A stretch of DNA of 13,434 bases from a bacterium (GCA_021817025.1 JAKAWF010000074.1:1-13434); one strand, 5' to 3'. Counted from the stretch's first letter, positions 6,482 to 13,330 are shown. The notes: generated by a model from the sequence alone, not told the origin. A program made the numbers and translations.

Positions 6482-7266
6482 GCCCCCGCCCCGGTGAACT
6501 GCCTGTCCAACCGGCCTGCCAATAGGGCCACTTGTTGGGCAGCCTCCGCCAGGGGAGCGGCGTCCAGGAGGGCCTGACCCAGGTTGTCGACCCGGGTGAC
6601 CTCGGGATCGAAGGGTACCACCGCCGCGATGCTCATGCCATGCCGCTCCGCAAACTCGCGGACGGCGCTCTCCTCCAAAGTCGACCGCACCTGGTTGGCG
6701 ATCAGGGTGACGTCAGGTATCTCCAACTCTCCAGCCAAACTCGCCAATCGCGAGGCCGTCTCCAGAGCTCGGAAATAGGGCTCTGTGACGATCAGAAGCG
6801 TGTCGACGTGCCGCACGGTTCCGCGCCGCATGTGTTCCAACGACGCCTCCATGTCAAGCACAATCGCCTCCTTGTGCCCAAGCTCCGCTCCGCCGGTCAA
6901 GCCACGGACCGTGGCATGTGCTCCGCACAGTCACCCAGCCCCTGCCTGTTCCACCTGTGATCCCAGCAGCAGGCGCACGCCGTCCGGAGCCAGCAACCCG
7001 TAGCGCTCAGCGATCTCATGGAGTGGCGCTGAAACGGTGAGATGCCGACGGCCGTCGGGTTCTGTCATCTCGGTGACCAGGTCTCGTGGTAGGGACTGGA
7101 GGGTATCTCGAGTGGCCGCGGGGATTCCCAAAGCCACCGCCAAGTTTGGGTTCGGATCCCCGTCGATAGCCACCACCTGATTGCCCAAGCGGCTGAGGTT
7201 GCGCGCGAGTGCAGCGCTGATGGTGGTCTTGCCGCTACCGCCCTTGCCGACGACTGCCAATCTCAT
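6478..7266 (-). CDS. CooC-like nickel-insertion ATPase with in-frame TGA (candidate selenoprotein)
   Basis: A 262-residue MinD/ArsA-superfamily ATPase if the TGA at 6933-6931 is read through. Visible: deviant Walker A VGKGGSGKTT (residues 6-15), IDGDPNPNLA (34-43), GAG-TGA-LCGAHATVRGL (109-123), VLDMEASLEHM (136-146) and IANQVRS. CooC proteins deliver nickel to CO dehydrogenase and bind metal at a dimer interface through a C-x-C motif; here that motif reads TGA-L-C at residues 112 and 114. Both halves lie in one frame with no indel and together have the normal CooC length. The ATG at 7266 has AAGGAGG 7 nt away and overlaps the hypC stop. UGA is an ordinary stop for many neighbours, so it is not reassigned. 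Readings: selenocysteine (favoured, because of the downstream hairpin), nonsense mutation from TGC/TGT, or sequencing error. Confidence 0.85.
6901..6930 (-). promoter_or_regulatory. SECIS-like stem-loops immediately downstream of the in-frame TGA
   Basis: In the mRNA sense, 15 nt after the TGA, GCCACGGTCCGTGGC (6915-6901) folds into a perfect 6-bp stem. If the closing G-C pair opens, a GGUCC loop remains on a 5-bp stem. Bacterial SECIS elements lie just downstream of the UGA within the coding region, and the E. coli fdhF element has a GGUC apical loop about 18 nt after its UGA; here the loop begins about 20 nt after. A second perfect hairpin, TGTGCGGAGCACA (6929-6917), lies between the TGA and the first. 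No T-tract follows, so it is not a terminator. Structure is seen; SECIS function is inferred. Confidence 0.6.
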
Positions 7267-7571
7267 CACGGCACCTCCTTCGACGCTATCGTGAACTCGC
7301 TAGGATCTTTCACCGATGAGGCAACCTCTCCGTCCCCGGAGAGGACGGAGCCGAATCCCTCCAGCAGCGCCTCGATCTCCATGGCGGCCGCCTCGCCGAC
7401 CCGGCCCACCGCCAGTCCAGCGTGAACCAGCAGTCTTTCTCCAACGAAGGGCGGCGGCCCGTCAAGCAGGGCTGTGCTGATCTCACGGGCACGACCTCCA
7501 ACCTGGACGCGCACTTTCGACGAGCCCGGCAGGGGAGCCTCGAGCACGGTGGCAGGCAATCCCACGCACAT
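7266..7571 (-). CDS. hypC: Hydrogenase maturation chaperone HypC/HupF family
   Basis: A 101-aa member of the HypC family, which with HypD builds and carries the Fe(CN)2CO unit into the large subunit. The N-terminus MCVGLPATVLEAP has the family's essential Cys 2. The barrel end VGERLLVHAGLAVGRV matches the family's VGDYVLVHxGFAI, followed by a helix (AAAMEIEALLEGFGSVL) where HypC has EAxETLxLL. There is an extra tail of about 25 residues. The ATG at 7571 comes 3 nt after the padR-like stop, and the gene's own stop overlaps the start of the CooC-like gene. No hypA, B, D, E or F is present in the window, so the rest of the maturation set must lie elsewhere. Confidence 0.9.
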   Translation of the reverse strand: MCVGLPATVLEAPLPGSSKVRVQVGGRAREISTALLDGPPPFVGERLLVHAGLAVGRVGEAAAMEIEALLEGFGSVLSGDGEVASSVKDPSEFTIASKEVP

Positions 7572-7574
7572 CCC

Positions 7575-7943
7575 CTAGCGGCCCTGCGTGGGGCCCGGGA
7601 AACCGCCCCGGTGCCGTGCCAAAAAGGCGTCAAGCACGAGACTCATTCGGGTGAGCCGCTCTACCCAGGTCTCAAGCTCGTCCGATCCCGCCGCGGTCAA
7701 TTCGTAGCGTCGCCGATCTGGTCCGCTGGCAGAGGCCTCCCATGAAGAGCTCAGCAACCCAACATGTTCCATAAGCCGGAGGTTGCGGTAGAGACCGCCG
7801 GGGTCCACCTCCAACTCCCACGTTCGGAAGCGCTCCAGCAGGTCGTAGCCGTGGGCCGGATTGTTGGATAGCCAGAGCAGAATGCAGGCCCGCATAAAGT
7901 TGCGGGGCAGCGCGCCGACCTCAGCCTCTTCCACACCAGCCAC
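7575..7943 (-). CDS. PadR-family transcriptional regulator
   Basis: A 122-aa winged-helix regulator. LPRNFMRACILLWLSNNPAHGYDLLERF is the typical first helices, VDPGGLYRNLRLMEHVGLL the recognition helix (PadR: GTLYxxLxRLExxGLI), and GPDRRRYELTAAGSDELETW the wing and following helix. The C-terminal dimerising helix is short (WVERLTRMSLVLDAFLARH), so it belongs to the short subfamily. The start is GTG at 7943; GTG at 7934, with GAGG 6 nt upstream, is an equally good choice. It is first in the hydrogenase operon and sits behind a sigma70-like promoter, so it probably controls its own operon. The inducing signal is not visible. The family call is secure. Confidence 0.88.
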   Translation of the reverse strand: MAGVEEAEVGALPRNFMRACILLWLSNNPAHGYDLLERFRTWELEVDPGGLYRNLRLMEHVGLLSSSWEASASGPDRRRYELTAAGSDELETWVERLTRMSLVLDAFLARHRGGFPGPTQGR

Positions 7944-7973
7944 CTCAGCATCGCTTCTGGCTTAAGTGCGGCG

Positions 7974-8003
7974 AGCATACACCGGCGCACCCCACTTTGC
8001 CAA
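7974..8003 (-). promoter_or_regulatory. Putative sigma70-type promoter of the padR-hypC-hydrogenase operon
   Basis: On the minus strand TTGGCA (8003-7998) and TATGCT (7979-7974) are separated by 18 nt. These match the -35 and -10 consensus at 5 of 6 and 4 of 6 bases. Predicted transcription start near 7967, about 24 nt before the GTG of the regulator. This is the only intergenic gap large enough for a promoter upstream of the packed operon, since the 246-aa gene ends at 8128. Confidence 0.5.
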
Positions 8004-8127
8004 CCGGGTCTAGGCGGGGGATCTACCCAAGGTCGGCCCACCGCGCGCATCCACAATCCTTGGCTTGCCGTCAGCTCGAGGTCCACTCCGGGTACCAACT
8101 GAATGGCGAGCCTGATAGGGGATCGAC

Positions 8128-8868
8128 TCAGATGGTCTGGTTTGCCAAATTCAGACAGCGCCGGGTGGCGGCCGCCAGTGATCTCAGACCCCGCTCGTCA
8201 AGTCGCTCGCAGGCCCAGTCCCAGTGCACCGCTACCCGGTCCGCTGGTTTGACCTCGGAAATGAGGCCCAGACCTCCGGTGGTCCAGGTCACCCATAGCG
8301 GCGTGGCCGGTCCCAACGTCAAACGACCGTCCAGATACAGCAGGGGCGGGCGGTTCACCAGCAACCGCTCGGTCTCGACCTTCACCACTGTCGCCCAGCT
8401 GATCCGGCACCTGTCCATGACCTCAAGTGCGCGGGTTGCCCGCTCATCTCGCATCAGCCCCAGCCGAGAGTACATGTCGAACACGTGGAAATTGTGATGG
8501 GGGCGGGCTCCGGTAGCGACCTTTGGCTCCAGCCAGCGCAACTCCTGAGCACCGAGCCTAGGCCCGAAGCGCTCAGTCAAGGAAGCCATGAAGGTCGGGC
8601 CAGTCACCCCTGACAAAAGTGAGTTGCCCAGCCAGTAGGCCTCGACCACGCGCTCATCGAACGCATCCGCTATACCGTTGGCGTGGGCTATGAGGCAGAG
8701 GTATGGGTAGGCGCCCTCGAACCGCCGGGCCAAATCGAGCAATCCTCCGTCCGCGGTCCCGGCGGCGACGTACTCAAGCAGCGCGCGGTTATCGTCCGGC
8801 CCGCAGTACCCCAGTTGGTTGGGAGGATAGGCATACCTTGCAAAGCGCAGGACCCCAGTGGAGGTCAA
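8128..8868 (-). CDS. Hydrogenase-associated protein of unknown function (DUF6390-like)
   Basis: A 246-aa cytoplasmic protein with no signal peptide or membrane helix. Conspicuous motifs are RYAYPPNQLGYCGPDD near the N-terminus, RFEGAYPYLCLIAHANGI, DERVVEAYWLGNSLL and HHNFHVFDMYSRLGLM. These remind me of the DUF6390 family, found beside actinobacterial hydrogenase genes; I am moderately sure of that label. The abundance of conserved-looking Cys, His, Asp and Trp could mean metal or cofactor binding, but no catalytic motif is recognised. The start is TTG at 8868, giving the longest frame; a GGAG lies about 11-13 nt upstream, so the start is uncertain. It reads in the same direction as, and just upstream of, the regulator-hydrogenase operon, separated from it by 184 nt containing a promoter. 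Confidence 0.75.
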   Translation of the reverse strand: MTSTGVLRFARYAYPPNQLGYCGPDDNRALLEYVAAGTADGGLLDLARRFEGAYPYLCLIAHANGIADAFDERVVEAYWLGNSLLSGVTGPTFMASLTERFGPRLGAQELRWLEPKVATGARPHHNFHVFDMYSRLGLMRDERATRALEVMDRCRISWATVVKVETERLLVNRPPLLYLDGRLTLGPATPLWVTWTTGGLGLISEVKPADRVAVHWDWACERLDERGLRSLAAATRRCLNLANQTI

Positions 8869-8953
8869 GGTCGCCCCCGCTCCGAAGGTGGCCGGTGGAC
8901 CAACGCAGACGGAGCGGTCGCCAGGCAGGACCGCCGCACCTTCCCGGCGGCGC

Positions 8954-9895
8954 TCATGTCGCCCCTTCCAGCGCCCTGTTCTGCCGGGTCTCCTGCCGTA
9001 GTCCGAGGACCAGGATGGCGACCACCGCGATCAGGGTGAGTAGGAGGGGAATACCGCCCCAGGCGACACTCACCCGGTGCCCCAAGCCCACCTCCAAGCC
9101 CACAGTGACCAGGGGCGAAGCAGCGCCGATCGCGGCCACGGTGGTCACCCGGGCGTGCCGGATGGCCACATAAATGGAGGCCGTGAAGGCGAGCAGAGTC
9201 ACTCCGGTGAGAAGCACGAGACTGATCTGCTGGCCGCTCAGACGCCCCACCGCCCCTATTCCGCCGGTGGCCGCCACGTAACCGAAGAGGACGGCGGTGC
9301 CCAGAGTCAACTTGGCGGTCATCACCGTCGTCGGCTCCAGTCGGCCTCGCAGCAGATGCTTGACGATTACGTACTCCAAGGCAAACAGGAGGCTGGCGAC
9401 GGCAATCAGGATGGTGCCGCTGTTGAACACGACCAGACCGAGGTCCAGGCTGAGCAGGGTCGCCGCCAGCAGCACGCCCAAGGCCGCCCAGATGGCCGGG
9501 GTGACGCGTTCGTGGAGCACCGACCAGGCCACCAATGCCACGATCACGAACTCAAGGTGGCTGCCGAGGGCCCCGGTCACCGGACTGGTCGTCTTGAGAG
9601 CGATGAAAAAGAGGGCATAGGGAACGCTGCCCCCCACCAGTGAGACCAGGATCAACCAGGTCCAATCGCGGCGGGTCAGGCGCCGGAAGCGGGCACGTTG
9701 CCCGGCCAGCAAAAGGACAAAGAGCAGCAGGATCGTTCCCGTCACACCATCCTTCAATGCCGTGTACAGAACAGGATTGTTGAAGTGCCCAACTGCCAGG
9801 GAGTTGATGTACACCGCGACTCCGCTCACCAGCGCATTGACGACCGCTAGGAGATAACCGAGCGCCGGCTTGGTATGACGGCGAGAGTCCGCCAA
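8954..9895 (-). CDS. EamA/DMT-family transporter
   Basis: A 313-aa very hydrophobic protein with about ten membrane helices in two repeats, the pattern of drug/metabolite transporters. First-half motifs include ALKDGVTGTILLLFVLL, SVPYALFFIALKTTSPVTGALGSHLEFV and LHERVTPAIWAALGVLLA; second-half ones include FALEYVIVKHLL, ASIYVAIRHARVTTVAAIGAASPLVTVGLEVGL and WGGIPLLLTLIAVVAIL. The ERxxPxxxxAxxLxxxG pattern at the end of the first repeat is typical of EamA proteins. Substrate cannot be told. The TTG start at 9895 is chosen because GGAGGT lies 7 nt upstream. That ribosome site is inside a 12-bp perfect hairpin, and a 12-codon leader frame ends just before the TTG. It lies 85 nt upstream of the 246-aa gene and could be cotranscribed with it. 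Confidence 0.85.
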   Translation of the reverse strand: MADSRRHTKPALGYLLAVVNALVSGVAVYINSLAVGHFNNPVLYTALKDGVTGTILLLFVLLLAGQRARFRRLTRRDWTWLILVSLVGGSVPYALFFIALKTTSPVTGALGSHLEFVIVALVAWSVLHERVTPAIWAALGVLLAATLLSLDLGLVVFNSGTILIAVASLLFALEYVIVKHLLRGRLEPTTVMTAKLTLGTAVLFGYVAATGGIGAVGRLSGQQISLVLLTGVTLLAFTASIYVAIRHARVTTVAAIGAASPLVTVGLEVGLGHRVSVAWGGIPLLLTLIAVVAILVLGLRQETRQNRALEGAT

Positions 9896-9924
9896 GCTCA
9901 GACCTCCGCCGGGGAGGTCTGAGC
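9896..9924 (-). promoter_or_regulatory. Hairpin sequestering the transporter ribosome-binding site
   Basis: A perfect 12-bp inverted repeat (arms 9896-9907 and 9913-9924) with a 5-nt loop lies directly before the TTG start of the transporter. In the mRNA the 3' arm contains GGAGGTCTGAGC, so the Shine-Dalgarno sequence is buried in the stem. No U-tract follows, arguing against a terminator. A 12-codon frame (ATG at 9936, product MAGIAQTSPAEV, TGA at 9900-9898) runs through the hairpin and ends 2 nt before the TTG, so its translation would melt the stem. Translational coupling is inferred. Confidence 0.5.
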
Positions 9925-10075
9925 AATCCCCGCCATCTGAACCTCGGTCATCGACAGTCAACTCCTGGATAATTCCCGTTCCCCCGGTCCCGACCACCCG
10001 CGGCGGTGGCGACCGGGACTGGGAGGGAAGCTTACTCCTCAGGTAGGGCTGTGTCCTTGGGGGCCCTGAACCAGC

Positions 10076-10092
10076 CAGGGCCACGTCAAAGT
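10076..10092 (+). repeat. Left terminal inverted repeat of the ISAs1 element
   Basis: CAGGGCCACGTCAAAGT matches the reverse complement of 12089-12105 at 16 of 17 positions (fifth base G versus T), including 12 uninterrupted bases. Further in, both ends also share CTGAGGG after different spacings. Confidence 0.8.
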
Positions 10093-10157
10093 AGGTTGAA
10101 GTGAACTGAGGGGAGGGGGGCTGGCTTTTTCGGCCGAGATGCGGTATACCCTCGGGG

Positions 10158-11916
10158 ATGGACCACCTCGAGGTCGGCGCGGGAGGGGCTGAAGCCGACA
10201 GGCAGCCGGTGACAGTCCGGCTGGTGGCGCCAGACGAGGTGAGCCGGTGGGATGAACTCATGGTTGCCCACCATTACCTCGGGTTCCGGATCCTGGTCGG
10301 TGAGTCGCTGAAGTACGTAGCCGAGCAGGGTGACAGCTGGCTCGCGCTGCTGGGCTGGGGAGCTGCGGCCTTCAAATGCGGGCCCCGGGATGCCTGGATC
10401 GGCTGGAGCAAGAGCCAACAGTGGCGGCGGCTGCGCTACATCGCCAACAACATGCGCTTCCTGATCCTGCCCGGAGAGCGCCGGCCCAATCTCGCCTCGC
10501 AGATCCTGGGGGCGAACCTACGGCGGCTTTCGGGGGACTGGCAGGCGGTCTTCGGGCATCCGATCGTGCTCGCGGAGACCTTCGTGGACCCCGACTTCCA
10601 GGGCACTTGCTACCGCGCCGCCGGCTGGCAGGAGCTGGGCAAGACCCAGGGGTATGGGCGCAACGGGGGCCGCTATTACTTCCATGGCCGTTCCAAGGCG
10701 ATCTTGGTGCGGCAGGTGAATCGCAGGGGGCGGGAATGGCTGGCCGCCCCCTTCGACGCTCCCGCATTCCAGTCTGGAGGCCCCAACTTGCCCGATCTGA
10801 ACTACGTCCTGGATGCCAAGGGGGAACTCTTGGAGTTGCTCACCCGGGTCCCCGATCCGCGCAAGCGCAAGGGGATCCGGCACCGCCAGGCGAACGTCCT
10901 GATGGTGGCAATCTGCGCCACCCTTGCGGGGATGCGCAGCTTCGCTGCGATTGGGGAATGGGCCGCCCAACTGCCCCAAGAGGCGCTGGAGCGGCTGGGG
11001 TGCCGCTGGCACCCTATACATGGCCACTACCTCCCACCCAGCGAGCCGACCCTGCGGCGGACATTGCAGGCGGTTGATGTCGATCTGGTGGACCGAGAGT
11101 TGGGCGGCTTCCTGGCCCACCGCGCCACGGGCATGGCGGTCGCGGTGGACGGCAAGGCGGTGCGGGGAGCGGTGGGCAAGGATGGCAAGCAGGTGCATCT
11201 GCTGGGAGCTCTGGTCCACAAACAGGCAGTGGTGATCGGCCAGCGCCAAGTGGACGGCAAGCACAATGAGATCACCGAGTTCAAGCCACTCCTGGAGCCG
11301 CTCGACCTGGCCGGCCAGGTGGTGACCGCGGACGCGATGCACACCCAGAAAGACCATGCCCGCTTCCTGGTCGAGGAGAAGGGGGCCGACTACCTGTTCA
11401 TCGCCAAGGGCAACCAGCCCGGCCTGGAGGAGGCGCTGCAGGCGCTGGACCAGGGCTCTTTTTCCCCCTCCGGCGATCCAGGTGGAGAAGGCCCACGGCC
11501 GAATTGAGAAGCGAGTAGTCCAGACCAGCACTGTCCTCAACGACTACGTCGACTGCCCTCACGTTCACCAGGTATTCCGGATCGAACGCTCGGTGACCAT
11601 GGTGAAGAGCGAGAAGCGACGGCATGAGGTCGTCTTTGGGGTAACCAGCTGCTCGCCGGAGCGGGCAAACCCCGCCCGGATCGGCGAGCTGGCGCGTGGC
11701 CAATGGGGCATCGAAAATAAGCTGCACTGGGTCCGGGACGTGGTCTACGACGAAGATCGCTCGCAAATACGCACAGGTAGAGGAGCGCAGGCCATGGCCG
11801 GCTCGCGCAACTTCAGCATCAGCTGTCTGCGCCTCGCCGGGTGGGAGAACATCGCCAGGGCGTTGCGTTTCTTCGCCTCCGACTGGCGCTATCCCCTGAC
11901 CCTGCTGGGCATCTGA
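10158..11916 (+). pseudogene. DruA(DUF4338)-ISAs1 fusion transposase, frameshifted
   Basis: Residues about 15-195 match DUF4338/DruA: HHYLGFRILVGESLKYV, IANNMRFLILPGERRPNLASQILG, ETFVDPDFQGTCYRAAGW and a YYFHGRSKAILV end. From about 210 on it is an ISAs1 transposase: the associated N-terminal domain (LTRVPDPRKRKGIRH, PPSEPTLRRTLQ), then catalytic D in VAVDGKAVRG, D in VVTADAMHTQKDHARFLVE and, after the frame change, E in HGRIEKR and WGIENKLHWVRDVVYDED. The first frame ends at 11507; the C-terminal part continues in the +1 frame to 11916. The switch falls at T5C5 (11459-11468): removing one base restores a continuous product. ISAs1 transposases are normally one frame, so this is an inactivating indel or sequencing error. 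TATACC at 10145-10150 lies 7 nt before the ATG, consistent with leaderless expression. Confidence 0.85.
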
Positions 11917-12088
11917 GCCCCCCTTCCCCCGCTTGGGCGGCCCGGACGAGGGCCGTTGGCGAAGCATGCCCTGAGATGGGGACCAACCTGGTTCTCCAGC
12001 GCCTTCCCGGGCTCCCCCTGTCCTCAGCTCAGCACCGGCCCTGCCTCACGCCTCACCTCCCACACCCAAGACCTGCCCTCAGCACCGG

Positions 12089-12105
12089 ACTTTGACGTGG
12101 ACCTG
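12089..12105 (-). repeat. Right terminal inverted repeat of the ISAs1 element
   Basis: Read on the minus strand this is CAGGTCCACGTCAAAGT, one mismatch from the left repeat. It marks the junction with the truncated sigma factor gene that continues rightwards. Confidence 0.8.
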
Positions 12106-12385
12106 TGTGCGGAGGGCTCTAAGCTGGCGGAGGCTCCAAGTTCGGCGTAGGCTCCTCGGTCCGCGTTCCCCGGATGAAGAGGTCGGGTTGGGCGATGACT
12201 CAGGGGATCACGACCTGGCGATGGGGTTTGCCCGCTGCTCTCGGCGCCAGCGAGCGGTCGTGGTGCTCCACTTCTTCCATGGGTACACGTTGGATGAATG
12301 CGCACAGATCTTGGGGTGCCGACCGGGGACGGCTCGCAGTCATCTGGCACGCGCCCTTGGCACTATGAGGAGGAACATGTCGTGA
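12106..12385 (+). pseudogene. ECF sigma factor, 3' half only (region 4), truncated by the IS
   Basis: The translation RRALSWRRLQVRRRLLG continues to LAMGFARCSRRQRAVVVLHFFHGYTLDECAQILGCRPGTARSHLARAL, a clear sigma70 region 4 helix-turn-helix as in SigE-like ECF factors (LPxxQRxVxxLxxxxGxxxxEIAxxLGxxxGTVKSRLxRA). Region 2, needed for -10 recognition and core binding, is missing: the frame runs left straight into the IS end, and nothing resembling region 2 is seen on the other side of the element. An ATG inside the IS end (12092) could start a 97-aa product, but it would not be a working sigma factor. It overlaps the anti-sigma-like gene by 4 nt. Confidence 0.85.
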
Positions 12386-12996
12386 AGAGCAGCGACGATG
12401 AGTTCAAGATCAGGCTTGGTTCCTTCCTCGCAAATCGAATGGATGCGGCCCTGGTGCGAGCCAGTTCCACGTCCAACCGACCGCGGGTGCTGGCGCGGCG
12501 CAAGGCGAGGTGGCACGCTCGGCTCGGTGTATCGATGGCCGTGGTGTTGGCAGCGCTCGTCGCCATTGGCGTCGTGGCCCGGCTCCAACCGGTGCGGCTG
12601 ACCAGCAGCTCGGTGGTCGCACTGGGTGGTGTCCGGATCCAAGCCACCTCCGCGACCGACGGAATCCTGACGAGTGAGACGTTGCCGAACTGGGTCGCCG
12701 AGTTGGCTCTGCGGGCCCATTGGCCACCTGGCGATGGCAATCCGCCGGTTCGCGGCCTTCAGGTAACGGGTGGGTTCTACGTGGCCGGCGCGAGAACTGT
12801 GAAGATCGATGGCACCTCGGCGTACTCGTCGACGGGCCCCCAGAACCTGTGGGTCGTCGTCGTCTCGGGGCCGCCTCAAGGTGGGTGGGAATCTGTCGTG
12901 GGCTCAGCCGTAATCAATGCCGCGAGCCGGCGGGTAATGGCCCTCCAGCTGCTGGAGTCCAACCCCTCGCCTGGTCATTCCTCGCCTTCCGCCTGA
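12382..12996 (+). CDS. Single-TM membrane protein, probable anti-sigma factor partner
   Basis: A 204-aa protein starting with GTG at 12382, which overlaps the sigma stop (GTGA) and has AGGAGG 8 nt upstream, so the start is firm. A cytoplasmic N-terminal segment of about 50 residues, with a basic stretch (RARRKARWHARLG-like), precedes one transmembrane helix (VSMAVVLAALVAIGVVARL, about 53-71). An extracytoplasmic domain of about 130 residues follows, rich in Gly, Val and Ser with no recognised fold. Gene order, coupling to an ECF sigma gene and single-span topology are those of anti-sigma factors, but no zinc-binding HxxxCxxC motif is seen. With its sigma factor truncated, it has probably lost its target. 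Confidence 0.75.
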   Translation: MKSSDDEFKIRLGSFLANRMDAALVRASSTSNRPRVLARRKARWHARLGVSMAVVLAALVAIGVVARLQPVRLTSSSVVALGGVRIQATSATDGILTSETLPNWVAELALRAHWPPGDGNPPVRGLQVTGGFYVAGARTVKIDGTSAYSSTGPQNLWVVVVSGPPQGGWESVVGSAVINAASRRVMALQLLESNPSPGHSSPSA

Positions 12997-13116
12997 CGCT
13001 GCCGCCGTCTCTCGGTCATTTGGCCTCCTCCTGGTTAACCCGCCCATCATGCCAACCAGTTGTCCACCGAAATCGTGGACCGGGAGGCGGGTTTGCACCA
13101 CGGCCCGGCCCGGGGA

Positions 13117-13178
13117 GCCAGGGCGTCGCGTCTCGGCAATGGAGCTCTCCCCTTCGGGGCCTCGTGACCCGCCCTGGC
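13117..13178 (+). other. Candidate structured RNA element, long hairpin with UUCG tetraloop
   Basis: On the plus strand an 8-bp helix (13117-13124 with 13171-13178), a CC bulge, and a further 6-bp helix containing one G-U pair (13125-13130 with 13163-13168) enclose a small hairpin CCC-UUCG-GGG (13150-13159). The cUUCGg tetraloop is an RNA-specific stabilising loop and indicates the plus strand. No known riboswitch or tRNA signature is recognised. High GC content makes chance pairing easier. Confidence 0.4.
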
Positions 13179-13322
13179 GGACTGCCAGAACTGCCACGAG
13201 ATGATCCCATGGGTTGGACACGGTGCGAGAGCTCGTCCAATCGCGCCCGGTGCTACCCGACCGTGAGGTGGCCCGCAAGGTGCCAAACGCAATCTGCGTT
13301 GCTGAGACGACTACACTTCTGA

Positions 13323-13330
13323 TATATACT
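13323..13330 (+). promoter_or_regulatory. Putative -10 element giving a leaderless transcript
   Basis: TATATACT contains TATACT at 13325-13330. The following gene's GTG begins at 13337, about where transcription would start, and there is no ribosome site between. A weak TTGCTG at 13299-13304 could be the -35, 18 nt from TATATA. Confidence 0.4.

Larger units (their letters stand above)
10076..12105 (+). mobile_element. ISAs1-family insertion sequence with DruA-domain transposase
   Basis: About 2.03 kb bounded by 17-bp imperfect terminal inverted repeats beginning CAGG, as in many ISAs1 elements. Inside is one transposase gene, now frameshifted. No target-site duplication is evident: the 10 bases outside the left end (CTGAACCAGC) do not match those outside the right end (TGTGCGGAGG). 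The right end lies within an ECF sigma factor gene whose 5' half is not found beyond the left end, so the insertion was accompanied or followed by deletion or rearrangement. Confidence 0.8.

Noticed and set aside
6478..6900. A separate 140-aa gene beginning at the TTG at 6900, downstream of a short ATPase gene
   Set aside because: The two pieces are in the same frame, separated only by the TGA and ten codons that match the CooC family, and together give one full-length protein. The TTG has no ribosome site.
6901..6930. Terminator inside the CooC-like gene
   Set aside because: No U-tract follows the hairpins and the coding frame with family motifs continues through them.
6931..6933. TGA read as Trp or Gly through a changed genetic code
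   Set aside because: Several genes in the same operon end in TGA exactly at overlaps with the next start, so TGA is an ordinary stop here, and the expected residue is Cys.
9896..9924. Rho-independent terminator
   Set aside because: No T-rich run follows the hairpin on either strand, and it abuts a start codon.
11459..11468. Programmed -1 frameshifting in the transposase
   Set aside because: The downstream frame is +1 relative to the first, and ISAs1 transposases are normally single-frame.
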